Assembly: GCF_030817195.1 (NCBI RefSeq) | Contig: NZ_JAUSYZ010000001.1 | Coordinates: forward strand, 2,604,001-2,668,000 | DNA length: 64,000 nt | Direction: 5' to 3' | DNA from: Arthrobacter globiformis | GTDB lineage: Bacteria > Actinomycetota > Actinomycetes > Actinomycetales > Micrococcaceae | Shown here: piece by piece, positions 1-8,180 of the stretch | Layout of the letters: the number at the start of each line of letters is the position of its first letter | How positions within the stretch are numbered: position 1 is the stretch's first letter | Position numbers and translations under genes: made by a program | Notes under the pieces: generated by a model | What the model saw: only the letters and a program-made list of their open reading frames with translations | Told to the model about the DNA's origin: nothing | Databases searched by the model: none

Positions 1-1197
1 CGTGACGCGGCGGCGCGGGCGCTGGCGAGGTTGACCAACAATTCCATGCTTGCAGGGTTGTTCGGCGACAGCTCGTACATCGTGAACTACCTGGGGGCCA
101 TCGGGTACGACCTGGGGCAAGTCCAGCAGACCGGCTCGAACATGGGCACAGTGTTCAAGCACGACAACCCTTTCCTTTCGTCGATCGGCACCGGCACGAT
201 GATCGCCGACGCGGTGTCGTTCATGAACACCGACCACTCGGCGACGTCATTCAAGGTCAGTCGGGCGACGATCGGCGCCCACAACTTCCTTGGCAACGGC
301 GTTTTCTACCCGGCCGGTGCCAGGACCGGGGACAACTGCCTGCTCGCGACGATGGTGGCGGTCCCCATCGACGGACCGGTGCGGCATGACGTGGGCCTGC
401 TCGGGTCACCGCCGTTCGAAATCCCCCGCTCGGTCCTGCGGGACGCCCTGCCCGAGGAACATGCGACCCGTGCGGGCTTCCGCCGTGACCTCTCGGCCAA
501 GAACAGGCACAACCTGCGCACGATGGCCCTCCTCATGCTGGTGCGGTGGCTCAACGTCTCGCTGGCCATGATCGTCATGTTCGCTGCCGTCGAGCTGTCC
601 GACCAATTCGGTTTCCTTGCCTTGAGCGCGGCCTTCGTCGTCGAGATGCTCGTGGTTGGCTTGCTTATCCCCAGCGGCATCGAGCACATCGTGACGCGGT
701 CCCGGGGACTTCAGCCCCAGCTCTGCTCCATCTACAACCCCTACTTTTGGTGGCACGAGCGGTACTGGAAGCTGCAGCTCCAGAGCCGGTACCTGACCAT
801 CCTCGACGGGACGCCGTTCAAGCCGCTGGTCTGGCGTCTGCTCGGCGTGCGGATCGGGTCCCGGGTCTTCGACGACGGCTGCGCGTTCCCAGAGCGGAGC
901 CTGGTGACGATCGGCTCCCGCTGCACACTGAACGCCGGCTCCGCTGTCCAGTGCCATTCCCAGGAGGACGGAATGTTCAAGACCGACCACAGCATCCTTG
1001 GGGACGGCGTCACGCTCGGCGTCGGCTGCCTTGTCCACTACGGCGTGACCGTCGAAGACGGTGCCGTCGTCGCCGCCGACTCCTTCGTGATGAAGGGGAC
1101 GACCCTCCCCCGGGGAAGCGTGTGGGGTGGCAACCCGGCCGAAGAGGCCCGATCCGCCGCCACGTCCCCCCTCGCGCTGGAAAGGCCCGTGTCATGA
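1..1197 (+). CDS. C-terminal part of a Pls/PosA-family nonribosomal peptide synthetase (5' end outside window)
   Basis: The frame is open from base 1, so this is the tail of a longer gene; the apparent TTG start at 31 is probably internal. The protein has a GLFGDSS segment, a left-handed beta-helix-like region with GIGTGTM and NFLGNG hexapeptide turns, two hydrophobic segments (about residues 165-215) and a second hexapeptide-repeat region ending GGNPAEE. This matches the membrane-bound terminal region (TIGR02353 type) that ends poly-epsilon-lysine synthetase (Pls) and PosA-like enzymes, which join or polymerise carrier-bound amino acids. The adenylation and carrier domains would lie upstream. 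The stop overlaps an ATG at 1194 (ATGA), so it is translationally coupled to the next frame. The family call is firm; the product is unknown. Confidence 0.85.
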   Translation, partial: RDAAARALARLTNNSMLAGLFGDSSYIVNYLGAIGYDLGQVQQTGSNMGTVFKHDNPFLSSIGTGTMIADAVSFMNTDHSATSFKVSRATIGAHNFLGNGVFYPAGARTGDNCLLATMVAVPIDGPVRHDVGLLGSPPFEIPRSVLRDALPEEHATRAGFRRDLSAKNRHNLRTMALLMLVRWLNVSLAMIVMFAAVELSDQFGFLALSAAFVVEMLVVGLLIPSGIEHIVTRSRGLQPQLCSIYNPYFWWHERYWKLQLQSRYLTILDGTPFKPLVWRLLGVRIGSRVFDDGCAFPERSLVTIGSRCTLNAGSAVQCHSQEDGMFKTDHSILGDGVTLGVGCLVHYGVTVEDGAVVAADSFVMKGTTLPRGSVWGGNPAEEARSAATSPLALERPVS

Positions 1198-1310
1198 CCA
1201 TCATCTCTGCGTTGACCTGCCGGGCCGCCGCCTCGTCCGCCCTCGCGCTGGAAAGGCCCGTATCATGACCACCACCTCTGCGCTGACCTGCCGCACCGCC
1301 GCCGACCGCT
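1156..1310. repeat. 71-bp tandem duplication spanning a gene junction
   Basis: Two adjacent copies (about 1156-1226 and 1227-1297, similarity running to about 1310) share the core TCGCGCTGGAAAGGCCCGT, then TCATGACCA, then a TGACCTGCCG block, with a few substitutions. The spacing between the two ATGs (1194 and 1265) is 71 bp, not a multiple of three. The duplication covers the end of the Pls/PosA gene and the start of the next gene. Confidence 0.9.
1194..1268 (+). CDS. 24-aa mini-ORF created by the tandem duplication
   Basis: The frame starts at the ATGA that overlaps the stop of the Pls/PosA gene and ends at 1266-1268, overlapping the ATG of the following synthetase (1265). Its first residues (MTIISALTCR) are a near copy of the N-terminus of the downstream synthetase (MTTTSALTCR). 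It looks like the original start region, left as a short coupled cistron after duplication. Ribosomes ending here could re-initiate at 1265. It may have no peptide function; the overlap geometry is directly visible, the coupling role is inferred. Confidence 0.5.
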   Translation: MTIISALTCRAAASSALALERPVS

Positions 1311-3865
1311 CGTCGGGCCCGGGCAACGGCCGGACCGCCCCCGCGGGTGCAGCGCCGACGGTGATTCCCAGGTGGACGCAGGAGCGCCAGCCGGGTCAGG
1401 GGCGGATCGAAGTGGCTGTGCCTGAGGACCTGCGCCAGGCCGTGCTGATACTGTCCCGCATGTTGGACGCGACCCCTGCATCGATCTGGATGGCAGCTCA
1501 TGCAAGGGTGCTCCAGGCGTTGTCCGGCGAAACAGAGGTCACGACCGGCTGCCAGGACGCGTCGGGGACCTGGCCCTGCGAACTCAATCTGGGACAAGGC
1601 TCATGGCATGCGCTGGTCTCCTCGGCGCGCATCCGGCAGGTCCAGGCCCACGCCGAGCGAGCCGGGGGGCCGCAGGCTTCCGGGACGTACGAGGTGGTAC
1701 TCAGCACAGACCATGACGAGGATTCCGAGCTCGCGGAAGGCCTCGTCCTGGGAGTGTCCCTCCGTGGCGCCGCAGGTGGCGAAGCGTTGAGCCTGCGCTA
1801 CCGCCGCGACGTCCTCGACGAGGACGCAGCCCTCCGGATCGCCGGCTATCACCTGAGCGCAGTCCGCCATCTGGTCGCCGACCCCGAGTCGGACCCCGAC
1901 GACGTTGATCTCGTCGGTCCCGAGGAGCGGCGCCTGCAACTGGAACAGCTGGCCGGACCCGAGCGGCCCCGGCCCCAGCGGCGCTTCCACGAGCTGTTCG
2001 AGGAGTGCGTCCGGCAGCATCCCGAGCGCATCGCGGCGGTCCAGGACGCGCGGGAGTGGACGTACTCGGAGCTGAACGCCCGCGCCAACCGGGTCGCCCG
2101 TGCCCTGCTCGCGCGCGGGCTGCGCGCGGAGGACATCGTGGCGGTCGTCGCCGAACGGGATCTGGAGTGGATGGCCGCTGTGATCGGGATCCTCAAAGCC
2201 GGAGGCGCATACCTGCCGATCGAGCCGCACTTCCCGGCCGACCGAATCGCCAGAACGCTCACGCGGGCCGGGGCCCGGGTAGTGCTCACCGAAGGCGGCA
2301 GCACCACCACGCTCGATGAGGCACTGGAAGGAATGCCTGCAGTGATGAAGCTTCTGTTCGAGGACATCGAGGCCGAGGGGCACCCCGCCGACGACCTCGG
2401 CATGGAGATTCGTCCCGATCAGCTGGCTTACGTCTATTTCACCTCCGGGTCCACTGGCGAGCCGAAAGGTGCGATGTGCGAGCACGACGGGATGGTGAAC
2501 CACCTGTACGCCAAGATCGAGGACCTGGGGATCCGCCCTGGGGACGTCGTCGCCCAGACCGCCCCCCAATGCTTCGACATCTCGCTGTGGCAACTGGTCT
2601 CGGCGCTGCTCGTCGGCGGCCGCACACTCATCGTCGGGCAGGACCGCATCCTCGACGTCGAGCGGTTCATCGACACGGTGGAACGGGGCGCGGTGGCGGT
2701 CTTCCAAGTCGTCCCGTCGTATCTGGACGCCGTGGTGGCGTACCTGGGCGGCAAGCCTCGCGCCTTGCCGCATCTTCGCTGCGTCTCGGCGACAGGGGAG
2801 GCTTTAAAACGTGAGCTGGTCCGCCGCTGGTTCGACGTGATGCCGAACGTCAAGCTGGTCAACGCCTACGGGCTGACGGAGACCTCCGACGACACGAACC
2901 ACGAAGTGATGAGTGCAGCGCCCGCGGGCGGCTCCGTGCCACTGGGCCCGCCAATCCCGAACGTCCGGATCCACATCCTCGACGAGCGGCAGCGGCTTGT
3001 GCCGCTTGGAGCGCCGGGTGAGATCGCCTTCTCCGGGGTGTGCGTGGGCCGCGGCTACATCAACGACCCGGAGCGTACTGCGCAGGCCTACTCCACCGAT
3101 CCCTATGTGGACGGCGCGCGGCTCTACCGGGCTGGGGACTACGGCCGCTGGTCCCCGGACGGCAAGCTGGAGTACCTGGGCAGGCGGGACAACCAAGTCA
3201 AAATCTCCGGGTTCCGCATCGAGATCGGTGACATCGAGAACGCGCTGCTGCGGGTTCCCGGCGTCCGCGACGGCGCCGTCGTCGTAGGCGAGGGCGCCGG
3301 GCAGTCCAAGTTCCTCGTTGCGTTCTACTCCGGCAATCTGCCGCTCGAGGTTGACGAAATCCGCAGCGAGATGGCCGCGCGCGTACCGGGCTACATGGTT
3401 CCGTCGGCGTACAGGTGGCAGGAGAGCCTGCCCCTGACCGGCAACGGAAAGATCGACCGGAAGGCTTTGACCCGCATGGCGCTGGAGGTCGTCCCCGAGG
3501 CCGGCATCGCCGGGGAAGCCCTCTCGGCGACGGAGCAGCGGCTCGCCGAGGCATGGGCGACGGTGCTCGGCCTGCCGGTGGGCCGGATCGGTGGGCAGGA
3601 CTCGTTCTTTGCGCTGGGCGGGACTTCGCTGTCCGCGGTGAAGCTCGCCGTCCTGCTCAAGCGCGCAGTGTCGATCAAGGACATCATGCAGACGCCCATC
3701 CTGGCGGACCTGGCGACCCTGCTTGAGGCCTCGTCCCTGGCGGACGCTGCCGTTCCGCCCGCCCCACGCGCGGCGGGATCCGCGGCGGAGCCCGACTCGA
3801 TGGCCCCGGTGGGAGGACCGGTTGGCCACTCCCACCAGCTACCCATGAAACGAAAGGACCTCTGA
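1265..3865 (+). CDS. NRPS module: shortened condensation-like region, adenylation domain, carrier domain
   Basis: The 866-aa protein activates an amino acid as aminoacyl-AMP and loads it on its own carrier domain. Residues about 40-225 resemble only the C-terminal lobe of a condensation domain, and no HHxxxDG is present. The adenylation domain follows with TSGSTGEPKG (about 395), NAYGLTET (about 532), YRAGDYGRW (about 620), QVKISGFRIE (about 642) and the NGKID lysine (about 727). FDISLWQ supplies the Asp expected to bind the substrate alpha-amino group. The carrier motif LGGTSLSA has its phosphopantetheine Ser near 787. There is no thioesterase. I chose ATG 1265 because it sits on an ATGA and matches the duplicated copy upstream; longer in-frame starts fall inside the previous gene. 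It overlaps the next gene by one base. Confidence 0.88.
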   Translation: MTTTSALTCRTAADRSSGPGNGRTAPAGAAPTVIPRWTQERQPGQGRIEVAVPEDLRQAVLILSRMLDATPASIWMAAHARVLQALSGETEVTTGCQDASGTWPCELNLGQGSWHALVSSARIRQVQAHAERAGGPQASGTYEVVLSTDHDEDSELAEGLVLGVSLRGAAGGEALSLRYRRDVLDEDAALRIAGYHLSAVRHLVADPESDPDDVDLVGPEERRLQLEQLAGPERPRPQRRFHELFEECVRQHPERIAAVQDAREWTYSELNARANRVARALLARGLRAEDIVAVVAERDLEWMAAVIGILKAGGAYLPIEPHFPADRIARTLTRAGARVVLTEGGSTTTLDEALEGMPAVMKLLFEDIEAEGHPADDLGMEIRPDQLAYVYFTSGSTGEPKGAMCEHDGMVNHLYAKIEDLGIRPGDVVAQTAPQCFDISLWQLVSALLVGGRTLIVGQDRILDVERFIDTVERGAVAVFQVVPSYLDAVVAYLGGKPRALPHLRCVSATGEALKRELVRRWFDVMPNVKLVNAYGLTETSDDTNHEVMSAAPAGGSVPLGPPIPNVRIHILDERQRLVPLGAPGEIAFSGVCVGRGYINDPERTAQAYSTDPYVDGARLYRAGDYGRWSPDGKLEYLGRRDNQVKISGFRIEIGDIENALLRVPGVRDGAVVVGEGAGQSKFLVAFYSGNLPLEVDEIRSEMAARVPGYMVPSAYRWQESLPLTGNGKIDRKALTRMALEVVPEAGIAGEALSATEQRLAEAWATVLGLPVGRIGGQDSFFALGGTSLSAVKLAVLLKRAVSIKDIMQTPILADLATLLEASSLADAAVPPAPRAAGSAAEPDSMAPVGGPVGHSHQLPMKRKDL

Positions 3866-4872
3866 TGTCGTCTCCTACACCCAGGATCCAGTTCGACGTG
3901 GAACTCCAAGCCGGTCAGGCGCCGATGCTCACCGTCGAGGATGGCCACGACCCCGTGCGGTGGGCCGAACAGAACCGTGAGGCGCTGCGTGCGGCCGTGG
4001 ATGAGCACGGCGCCGTCCTGGTCCGCGGTCTGGGCCTCCGAGATCCAGCCGAAGTGGCCGATGCCTTCCAACGGCTGGTTTCTGGTGGCCTCATGCCGGA
4101 CCGGGAGGCGTTCGCCACCAGGCAGCCCTACTTCGACGGCGTGTACTCATCCCTCACTTGGCCCGCGAACCAGCCAATGTGCATGCACCATGAGCTCAGC
4201 TACGCGCTCGAGTTCCCCGGACTGATGCTCTTCGCCTGTCTCCAGGCACCCAGCGTCGGTGGGGTGACCGGCGTGGCGGACGCCCGTGCGGTGCTCGATG
4301 CCATACCCGCGGACATCGTCCGGCGTTTCGAAAACGAGGGGTGGCTGCTCGCCCGCAGCTACAACGAGGACATCGGCGCCTCCTATGAGGAGGCGTTCGG
4401 GGTCTCCGACCGCGCCGACGTCGAGAACTACTGCCGGGCGCACGAGATCGAGTTCGAGTGGCAGCCCGACGGGGAGCTGCGCACCCGGCAACGGCGCCCC
4501 GCCGTGGTCCGGCATCCGGTGACCGGCCAGCGCTGCTGGTTCAACCAGGTGGCGTTCCTGAGCGAATGGACGATTGCGCCCGAGGTGCGGGAGTACCTTG
4601 TGGACGTCTACGGTCCCGACGGGCTGCCCTTCAACACCCGCTTCGGCAACGGCGAGCCGATCGGCGAGGAAATCATTGCCCTCCTGAACGAGGTCTACGA
4701 GGCCCACACCCTTCGAACCCCCTGGGAGGCAGGGGACCTCATGCTGGTCGACAACATCCGCATGGCGCACAGCCGCGAGGCCTACGAGGGACCTCGGGAA
4801 ATTCTTGTCGGCATGGCGGAGCCGCGCAACATTTTCGATCTCGATACGCACACCCAGGACGGTTCAAGATGA
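3865..4872 (+). CDS. TauD/TfdA-family Fe(II)/2-oxoglutarate oxygenase (SyrP-like)
   Basis: The 335-aa protein has the jelly-roll oxygenase signature: H108 and E110 (MCMHHELSYA, an HxE variant), distal His near 302 (DNIRMAHSRE) and a 2-oxoglutarate-binding Arg near 311. Members next to NRPS genes (SyrP, AsnO type) beta-hydroxylate free or carrier-bound amino acids, so modification of the residue loaded by the upstream module is the likely role. The ATG overlaps the synthetase stop (TGATG) and has an AAAGGA ribosome site. Its own stop overlaps the sbnB start. Function class is confident; the substrate is not known. Confidence 0.87.
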   Translation: MSSPTPRIQFDVELQAGQAPMLTVEDGHDPVRWAEQNREALRAAVDEHGAVLVRGLGLRDPAEVADAFQRLVSGGLMPDREAFATRQPYFDGVYSSLTWPANQPMCMHHELSYALEFPGLMLFACLQAPSVGGVTGVADARAVLDAIPADIVRRFENEGWLLARSYNEDIGASYEEAFGVSDRADVENYCRAHEIEFEWQPDGELRTRQRRPAVVRHPVTGQRCWFNQVAFLSEWTIAPEVREYLVDVYGPDGLPFNTRFGNGEPIGEEIIALLNEVYEAHTLRTPWEAGDLMLVDNIRMAHSREAYEGPREILVGMAEPRNIFDLDTHTQDGSR

Positions 4873-5936
4873 CAGATCTAGCCACTTCCCCAGTCGCAGC
4901 GGCCGGAGAGCCGAAGACAGTTCCGCCCTTCGCGGTCATTCCAGGGGCCCAGGTGCAGCAGGTGCTCCAGGGACGGGAAAAGCAGGTCATCGAGCTGGTC
5001 GAGCAGACCTACCGCGTGCATGCAGCCGGAGATTCGGTGAACCCCCCGTCTTACTTCCTGCGCTTCCCGGACCGGCCCACCTCGCGCATCATCGCACTGC
5101 CGGCCTCGATCGGCGGACAGGTGGCGGTTGACGGCATCAAGTGGGTCTCCAGCTTCCCGAACAACGTGTCGTCGGGGCTTCCGCGCGCATCAGCGGTGTT
5201 GATCCTCAACAACCGGGTGACGGGCTACCCCTTCGCCTGCATGGAGGGCTCCATTATCAGCGCCTCCAGGACGGCTGCATCGGCCGCCGCGGCAGCCGAC
5301 TGGCTCAGCCGGGGCCGCGGGCGTCCAAGAAGGATCGGGTTCTTCGGCGTTGGCCTCATTGCCCGTTACATCCACACCTTCCTGAAGGCCACCGACTGGT
5401 CCTTCGACGAAATCGGGGTGTTCGACCTCTCGGACGAGAGTGCGGAGGGTTTCAAGGGCTACCTTGAACGCAGCGACACCGGAGCCCGGGTGACCGTGCA
5501 CGACGGCCCCGAGCAGCTGATCAAAAGCAGCGACCTCGTCGTGTTCGCCACGGTGGCGGGCCAGCCGCACGTGCACGATACGACGTGGTTCGACCACAAC
5601 CCGCTGGTGCTGCACGTGTCCCTGCGCGACCTGGCCCCTGAGATCCTGCTGGCCTCGACCAACATCCTCGACGACATCGACCACTGCCTGAAAGCCGGGA
5701 CGTCGCCCCACCTCGCGGAGCAGATGATCGGCAACAGGGACTTCGTGGACGGCACCATGGCCGACGTCATGGAAGGCAAGGTCTCGCTGGCGGATGACCG
5801 CCCCATCGTGTTCTCCCCGTTCGGCCTGGGCGTGCTCGACCTGGCAGTGGGCAAGTACATCTACGACGAACTTGCCCGCAGCGGCCAACTCCGGGTGGTC
5901 GAGGATTTCTTTTCGGAGTTGCGTCGGTACGGCTAA
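4869..5936 (+). CDS. sbnB: 2,3-diaminopropionate biosynthesis protein SbnB
   Basis: This 355-aa ornithine-cyclodeaminase/mu-crystallin-fold dehydrogenase resembles SbnB, which oxidises N-(1-amino-1-carboxy-2-ethyl)-glutamate to L-2,3-diaminopropionate, 2-oxoglutarate and ammonia using NAD. Visible features are the N-terminal PPSYFLRFPD region, SSFPNN, and the dinucleotide-binding turn RIGFFGVGLIARY near residue 155. Its usual partner SbnA (cysteine-synthase-like) is not in the window and would be expected upstream. The start is set by an ATGA overlap with the oxygenase. Its presence argues that the peptide contains diaminopropionate. Confidence 0.85.
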   Translation: MTDLATSPVAAAGEPKTVPPFAVIPGAQVQQVLQGREKQVIELVEQTYRVHAAGDSVNPPSYFLRFPDRPTSRIIALPASIGGQVAVDGIKWVSSFPNNVSSGLPRASAVLILNNRVTGYPFACMEGSIISASRTAASAAAAADWLSRGRGRPRRIGFFGVGLIARYIHTFLKATDWSFDEIGVFDLSDESAEGFKGYLERSDTGARVTVHDGPEQLIKSSDLVVFATVAGQPHVHDTTWFDHNPLVLHVSLRDLAPEILLASTNILDDIDHCLKAGTSPHLAEQMIGNRDFVDGTMADVMEGKVSLADDRPIVFSPFGLGVLDLAVGKYIYDELARSGQLRVVEDFFSELRRYG

Positions 5937-5988
5937 CCCTGCGGCGCAAACCGCATTCATCGATTCGCACTCAATGAGGAGTGACACA

Positions 5989-7194
5989 ATGCTCTCCCTA
6001 CCGCAGATGCTGGGAAATGTCTCCAAAGCGCACGTCCAGTCCGCTGAGGACTGGGCACGGTCGGTCACCGACGTCCTCAGGGACGCCGCGATCTACCACC
6101 AGGCCGGAAACGGCTTCTACCGCGCCCAGTGTGACGCGTTGGGAGTCGATCCCGCCGCGATCAACGACATCAACGACCTGCAATCCCTGCCACTGTTGCC
6201 AGTCGGCATGTTCAAGCGTCCCGACGCCCAGGTGCTGCTCACCTGCTCCCTGGCCGACGTCGAGACCGAAACCCGCTCCAGCGGAACCCGCGGTGCCCAG
6301 TCCGTCGCCCCCCGCAACAGCGAGACATTGACCCTGGCGCTGATCGGCCTGATCAGGACCTACCGGGAGTTCTTCAACCTGTCCGGGGGCGCGGGACTTT
6401 TCCTGAACCCCTCGGACCCCGAAGCCTCGGAAATGGGACTGCTCAAGGACCTGAACATCCTAAACAGCGTCTTCGACCACCACGCATACCTCGTTGCCGA
6501 CGAGGCGTTCGACACCAGGGAAGCCCTGGAACAGCTGCGCCGGTGGAAAGGCCATATGACACGCCACATCATCAGTCCGCCGTTCCTCATCGGCCGACTC
6601 CTCCGGTTCCTTGAACGCGAAAATATCAAGGTGCCCCTGGACCCCTACAGCATGATCATCACTCTGGGCGGCTGGAAGCGGCACACGGCCGAGGCCATCC
6701 CCGACGAAGACTTCCGGGAGCGGTGCCACGACCTGCTCGGCGTGCGCACGGTGAACGTGCGCGACATGTACGGGATGATCGAGTCGAACATGCTCGCTGT
6801 CGAATGCCACCTGCACCGCAAGCACGTTCCCCCGTGGTGCTACATCTCCATCCGGGACCCTGGCCAGAGCGGCAAGGAGCTCGCCCCGGGGGAGACCGGC
6901 GCCATCGCCGTACTGGACGCCCTCAGCACCAGCTACCCCGGTTTCCTCCTCACCGACGACATGGGCGACATCGAGACCGGCACCTGCGGGTGCGGCAGAA
7001 CCGGCCAGGTCATCAACTTCCGCCGCCGGGGGCAGGGCGGTCTTGGCCACTGCCCCGTCAGCATCGAGCGCTACCTCGGTTCGGGCACCACCGCCGGGGC
7101 CGAGGTGGCGGCACCGCAGGGCCCTGTCATGGTGATGGAAGGGACAGGCCCATGGAAGCGCCGTCATCCATGGCCGGAACCCGCCCGTTCCTGA
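5989..7194 (+). CDS. LuxE/PaaK-like acyl-protein synthetase
   Basis: The 401-aa protein belongs to the adenylate-forming LuxE/acyl-protein synthetase group. It has an N-terminal LPLLPVGMFK segment, a phosphate-binding-like SSGTRGAQS turn near residue 90, an RDMYGMIESN motif near 255, and a Cys-containing C-terminus (GTCGCGRTGQ near 330). LuxE activates an acyl group and passes it to a protein thiol. In an NRPS cluster such proteins may activate or off-load an intermediate; that is inference. ATG 5989 follows GAGGAG at good spacing; an in-frame ATG at 5974 is possible but less well placed. A 52-base gap separates it from sbnB. Confidence 0.78.
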   Translation: MLSLPQMLGNVSKAHVQSAEDWARSVTDVLRDAAIYHQAGNGFYRAQCDALGVDPAAINDINDLQSLPLLPVGMFKRPDAQVLLTCSLADVETETRSSGTRGAQSVAPRNSETLTLALIGLIRTYREFFNLSGGAGLFLNPSDPEASEMGLLKDLNILNSVFDHHAYLVADEAFDTREALEQLRRWKGHMTRHIISPPFLIGRLLRFLERENIKVPLDPYSMIITLGGWKRHTAEAIPDEDFRERCHDLLGVRTVNVRDMYGMIESNMLAVECHLHRKHVPPWCYISIRDPGQSGKELAPGETGAIAVLDALSTSYPGFLLTDDMGDIETGTCGCGRTGQVINFRRRGQGGLGHCPVSIERYLGSGTTAGAEVAAPQGPVMVMEGTGPWKRRHPWPEPARS

Positions 7195-7889
7195 GTACAG
7201 CCACCGCCCAGCAGGAACCGGTACCGACGATGGTCAGTCAGATGCATGAAGTAACGACGGGCAGCAGCACGCCGCCCGCAGTGCAGACGCATCCGGCCGC
7301 TAATATGCGGGCCGGCGTCACAGTCTATTTTCTCGGCGGCGAGCAGAACCTGCTCTACGTTGAAATCAACGGGCAGTGGGTGGAATACATCAAATCCGCC
7401 CCGCCGTCTGAGGATCAAAAGCCGGTAGCTCAAGCGCCCCCGACCCAACCAAATCCTCACACAAATACAAGCCAAAATGCCCGGCCGGGCCCTGACGCAT
7501 GGCCTGACCCTGTTCACTGGGCAGGCTACACCTGCCACAGCCCGTACGAAATTACCCCGGAACGGAAGCGGCGGGCCTACCACGACCCCGCCGCCCGGCC
7601 GGACCTGTTCCCCGCTTTCGACGGGCAACCGCCCACCCAGCCCCTGCCGGTCTTGGAGCTGACCGGCGACCCGCAGGACCCAGCACCCTGGCTCGATCCC
7701 GACACAGGAGAGCGGTTCTCCTCCGACCGGGCAAGCCTGACCCTAAGACTCTTAAGGTACTCCCCCCGAAAACCGTCTACCACAACCGCTGTTCGGCAAA
7801 ACACCGCCCCCTCACACGGAGGTTCCTGGCGAAATAGCCTGATAAGAGCGCCGTCCCGACAGCATCGCCCCCTATCAGGGACGGCATAA
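7152..7889 (+). CDS. Pro-rich hypothetical protein at the end of the NRPS operon
   Basis: I do not recognise this 245-aa protein. Codon use is coding-like throughout. A compact segment near residues 55-80 (VTVYFLGGEQNLLYVEINGQ) is followed by a Pro/Gln/Asn-rich linker and a second conserved-looking part (WAGYTCHSPYEIT, YHDPAARPDLFPAFDGQ, PWLDPDTGERF). There is no signal peptide or membrane segment. It overlaps the LuxE-like gene by 43 bases if ATG 7152 is used (AAGGG upstream); ATG 7230 is an alternative giving 219 aa. The last 40 residues look less conserved and may be fortuitous. Co-location suggests a role in the peptide pathway, with no direct evidence. Confidence 0.55.
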   Translation: MEAPSSMAGTRPFLSTATAQQEPVPTMVSQMHEVTTGSSTPPAVQTHPAANMRAGVTVYFLGGEQNLLYVEINGQWVEYIKSAPPSEDQKPVAQAPPTQPNPHTNTSQNARPGPDAWPDPVHWAGYTCHSPYEITPERKRRAYHDPAARPDLFPAFDGQPPTQPLPVLELTGDPQDPAPWLDPDTGERFSSDRASLTLRLLRYSPRKPSTTTAVRQNTAPSHGGSWRNSLIRAPSRQHRPLSGTA

Positions 7890-8180
7890 TAGGGCTGACA
7901 CGCATCTGGAGTTGAAAACGATATTCGGAATTGTGGATGTGACTGGGGAAACGGAATCAGCGGGGGGTGGGGAGGGGGTACGGGCTTCGTATGTCGGCTC
8001 CTTCTCTGCAGAGTCTGTGGGCCTCCGCACCGTGATCGTGAGGCCGATGGGCCCTGATTCCCTCGACTTGTTCCTTGTCGAACGCGACGTGAGCAGTAAG
8101 TGGCGGGGCCGACTCTTCCGCCCCACCTGGGACGCTGCCCACTGCTGAAGTGGGAGCCACCCTGCGAGCCTTAAACAACT

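Noticed and set aside
7164..7628. 154-codon minus-strand frame opposite the Pro-rich gene
   Set aside because: Codon use favours the plus-strand frame, and no ribosome site or family supports the minus frame.
7912..8148. 78-codon plus-strand frame after the Pro-rich gene
   Set aside because: TTG start without ribosome site and no family; not enough to call a gene.
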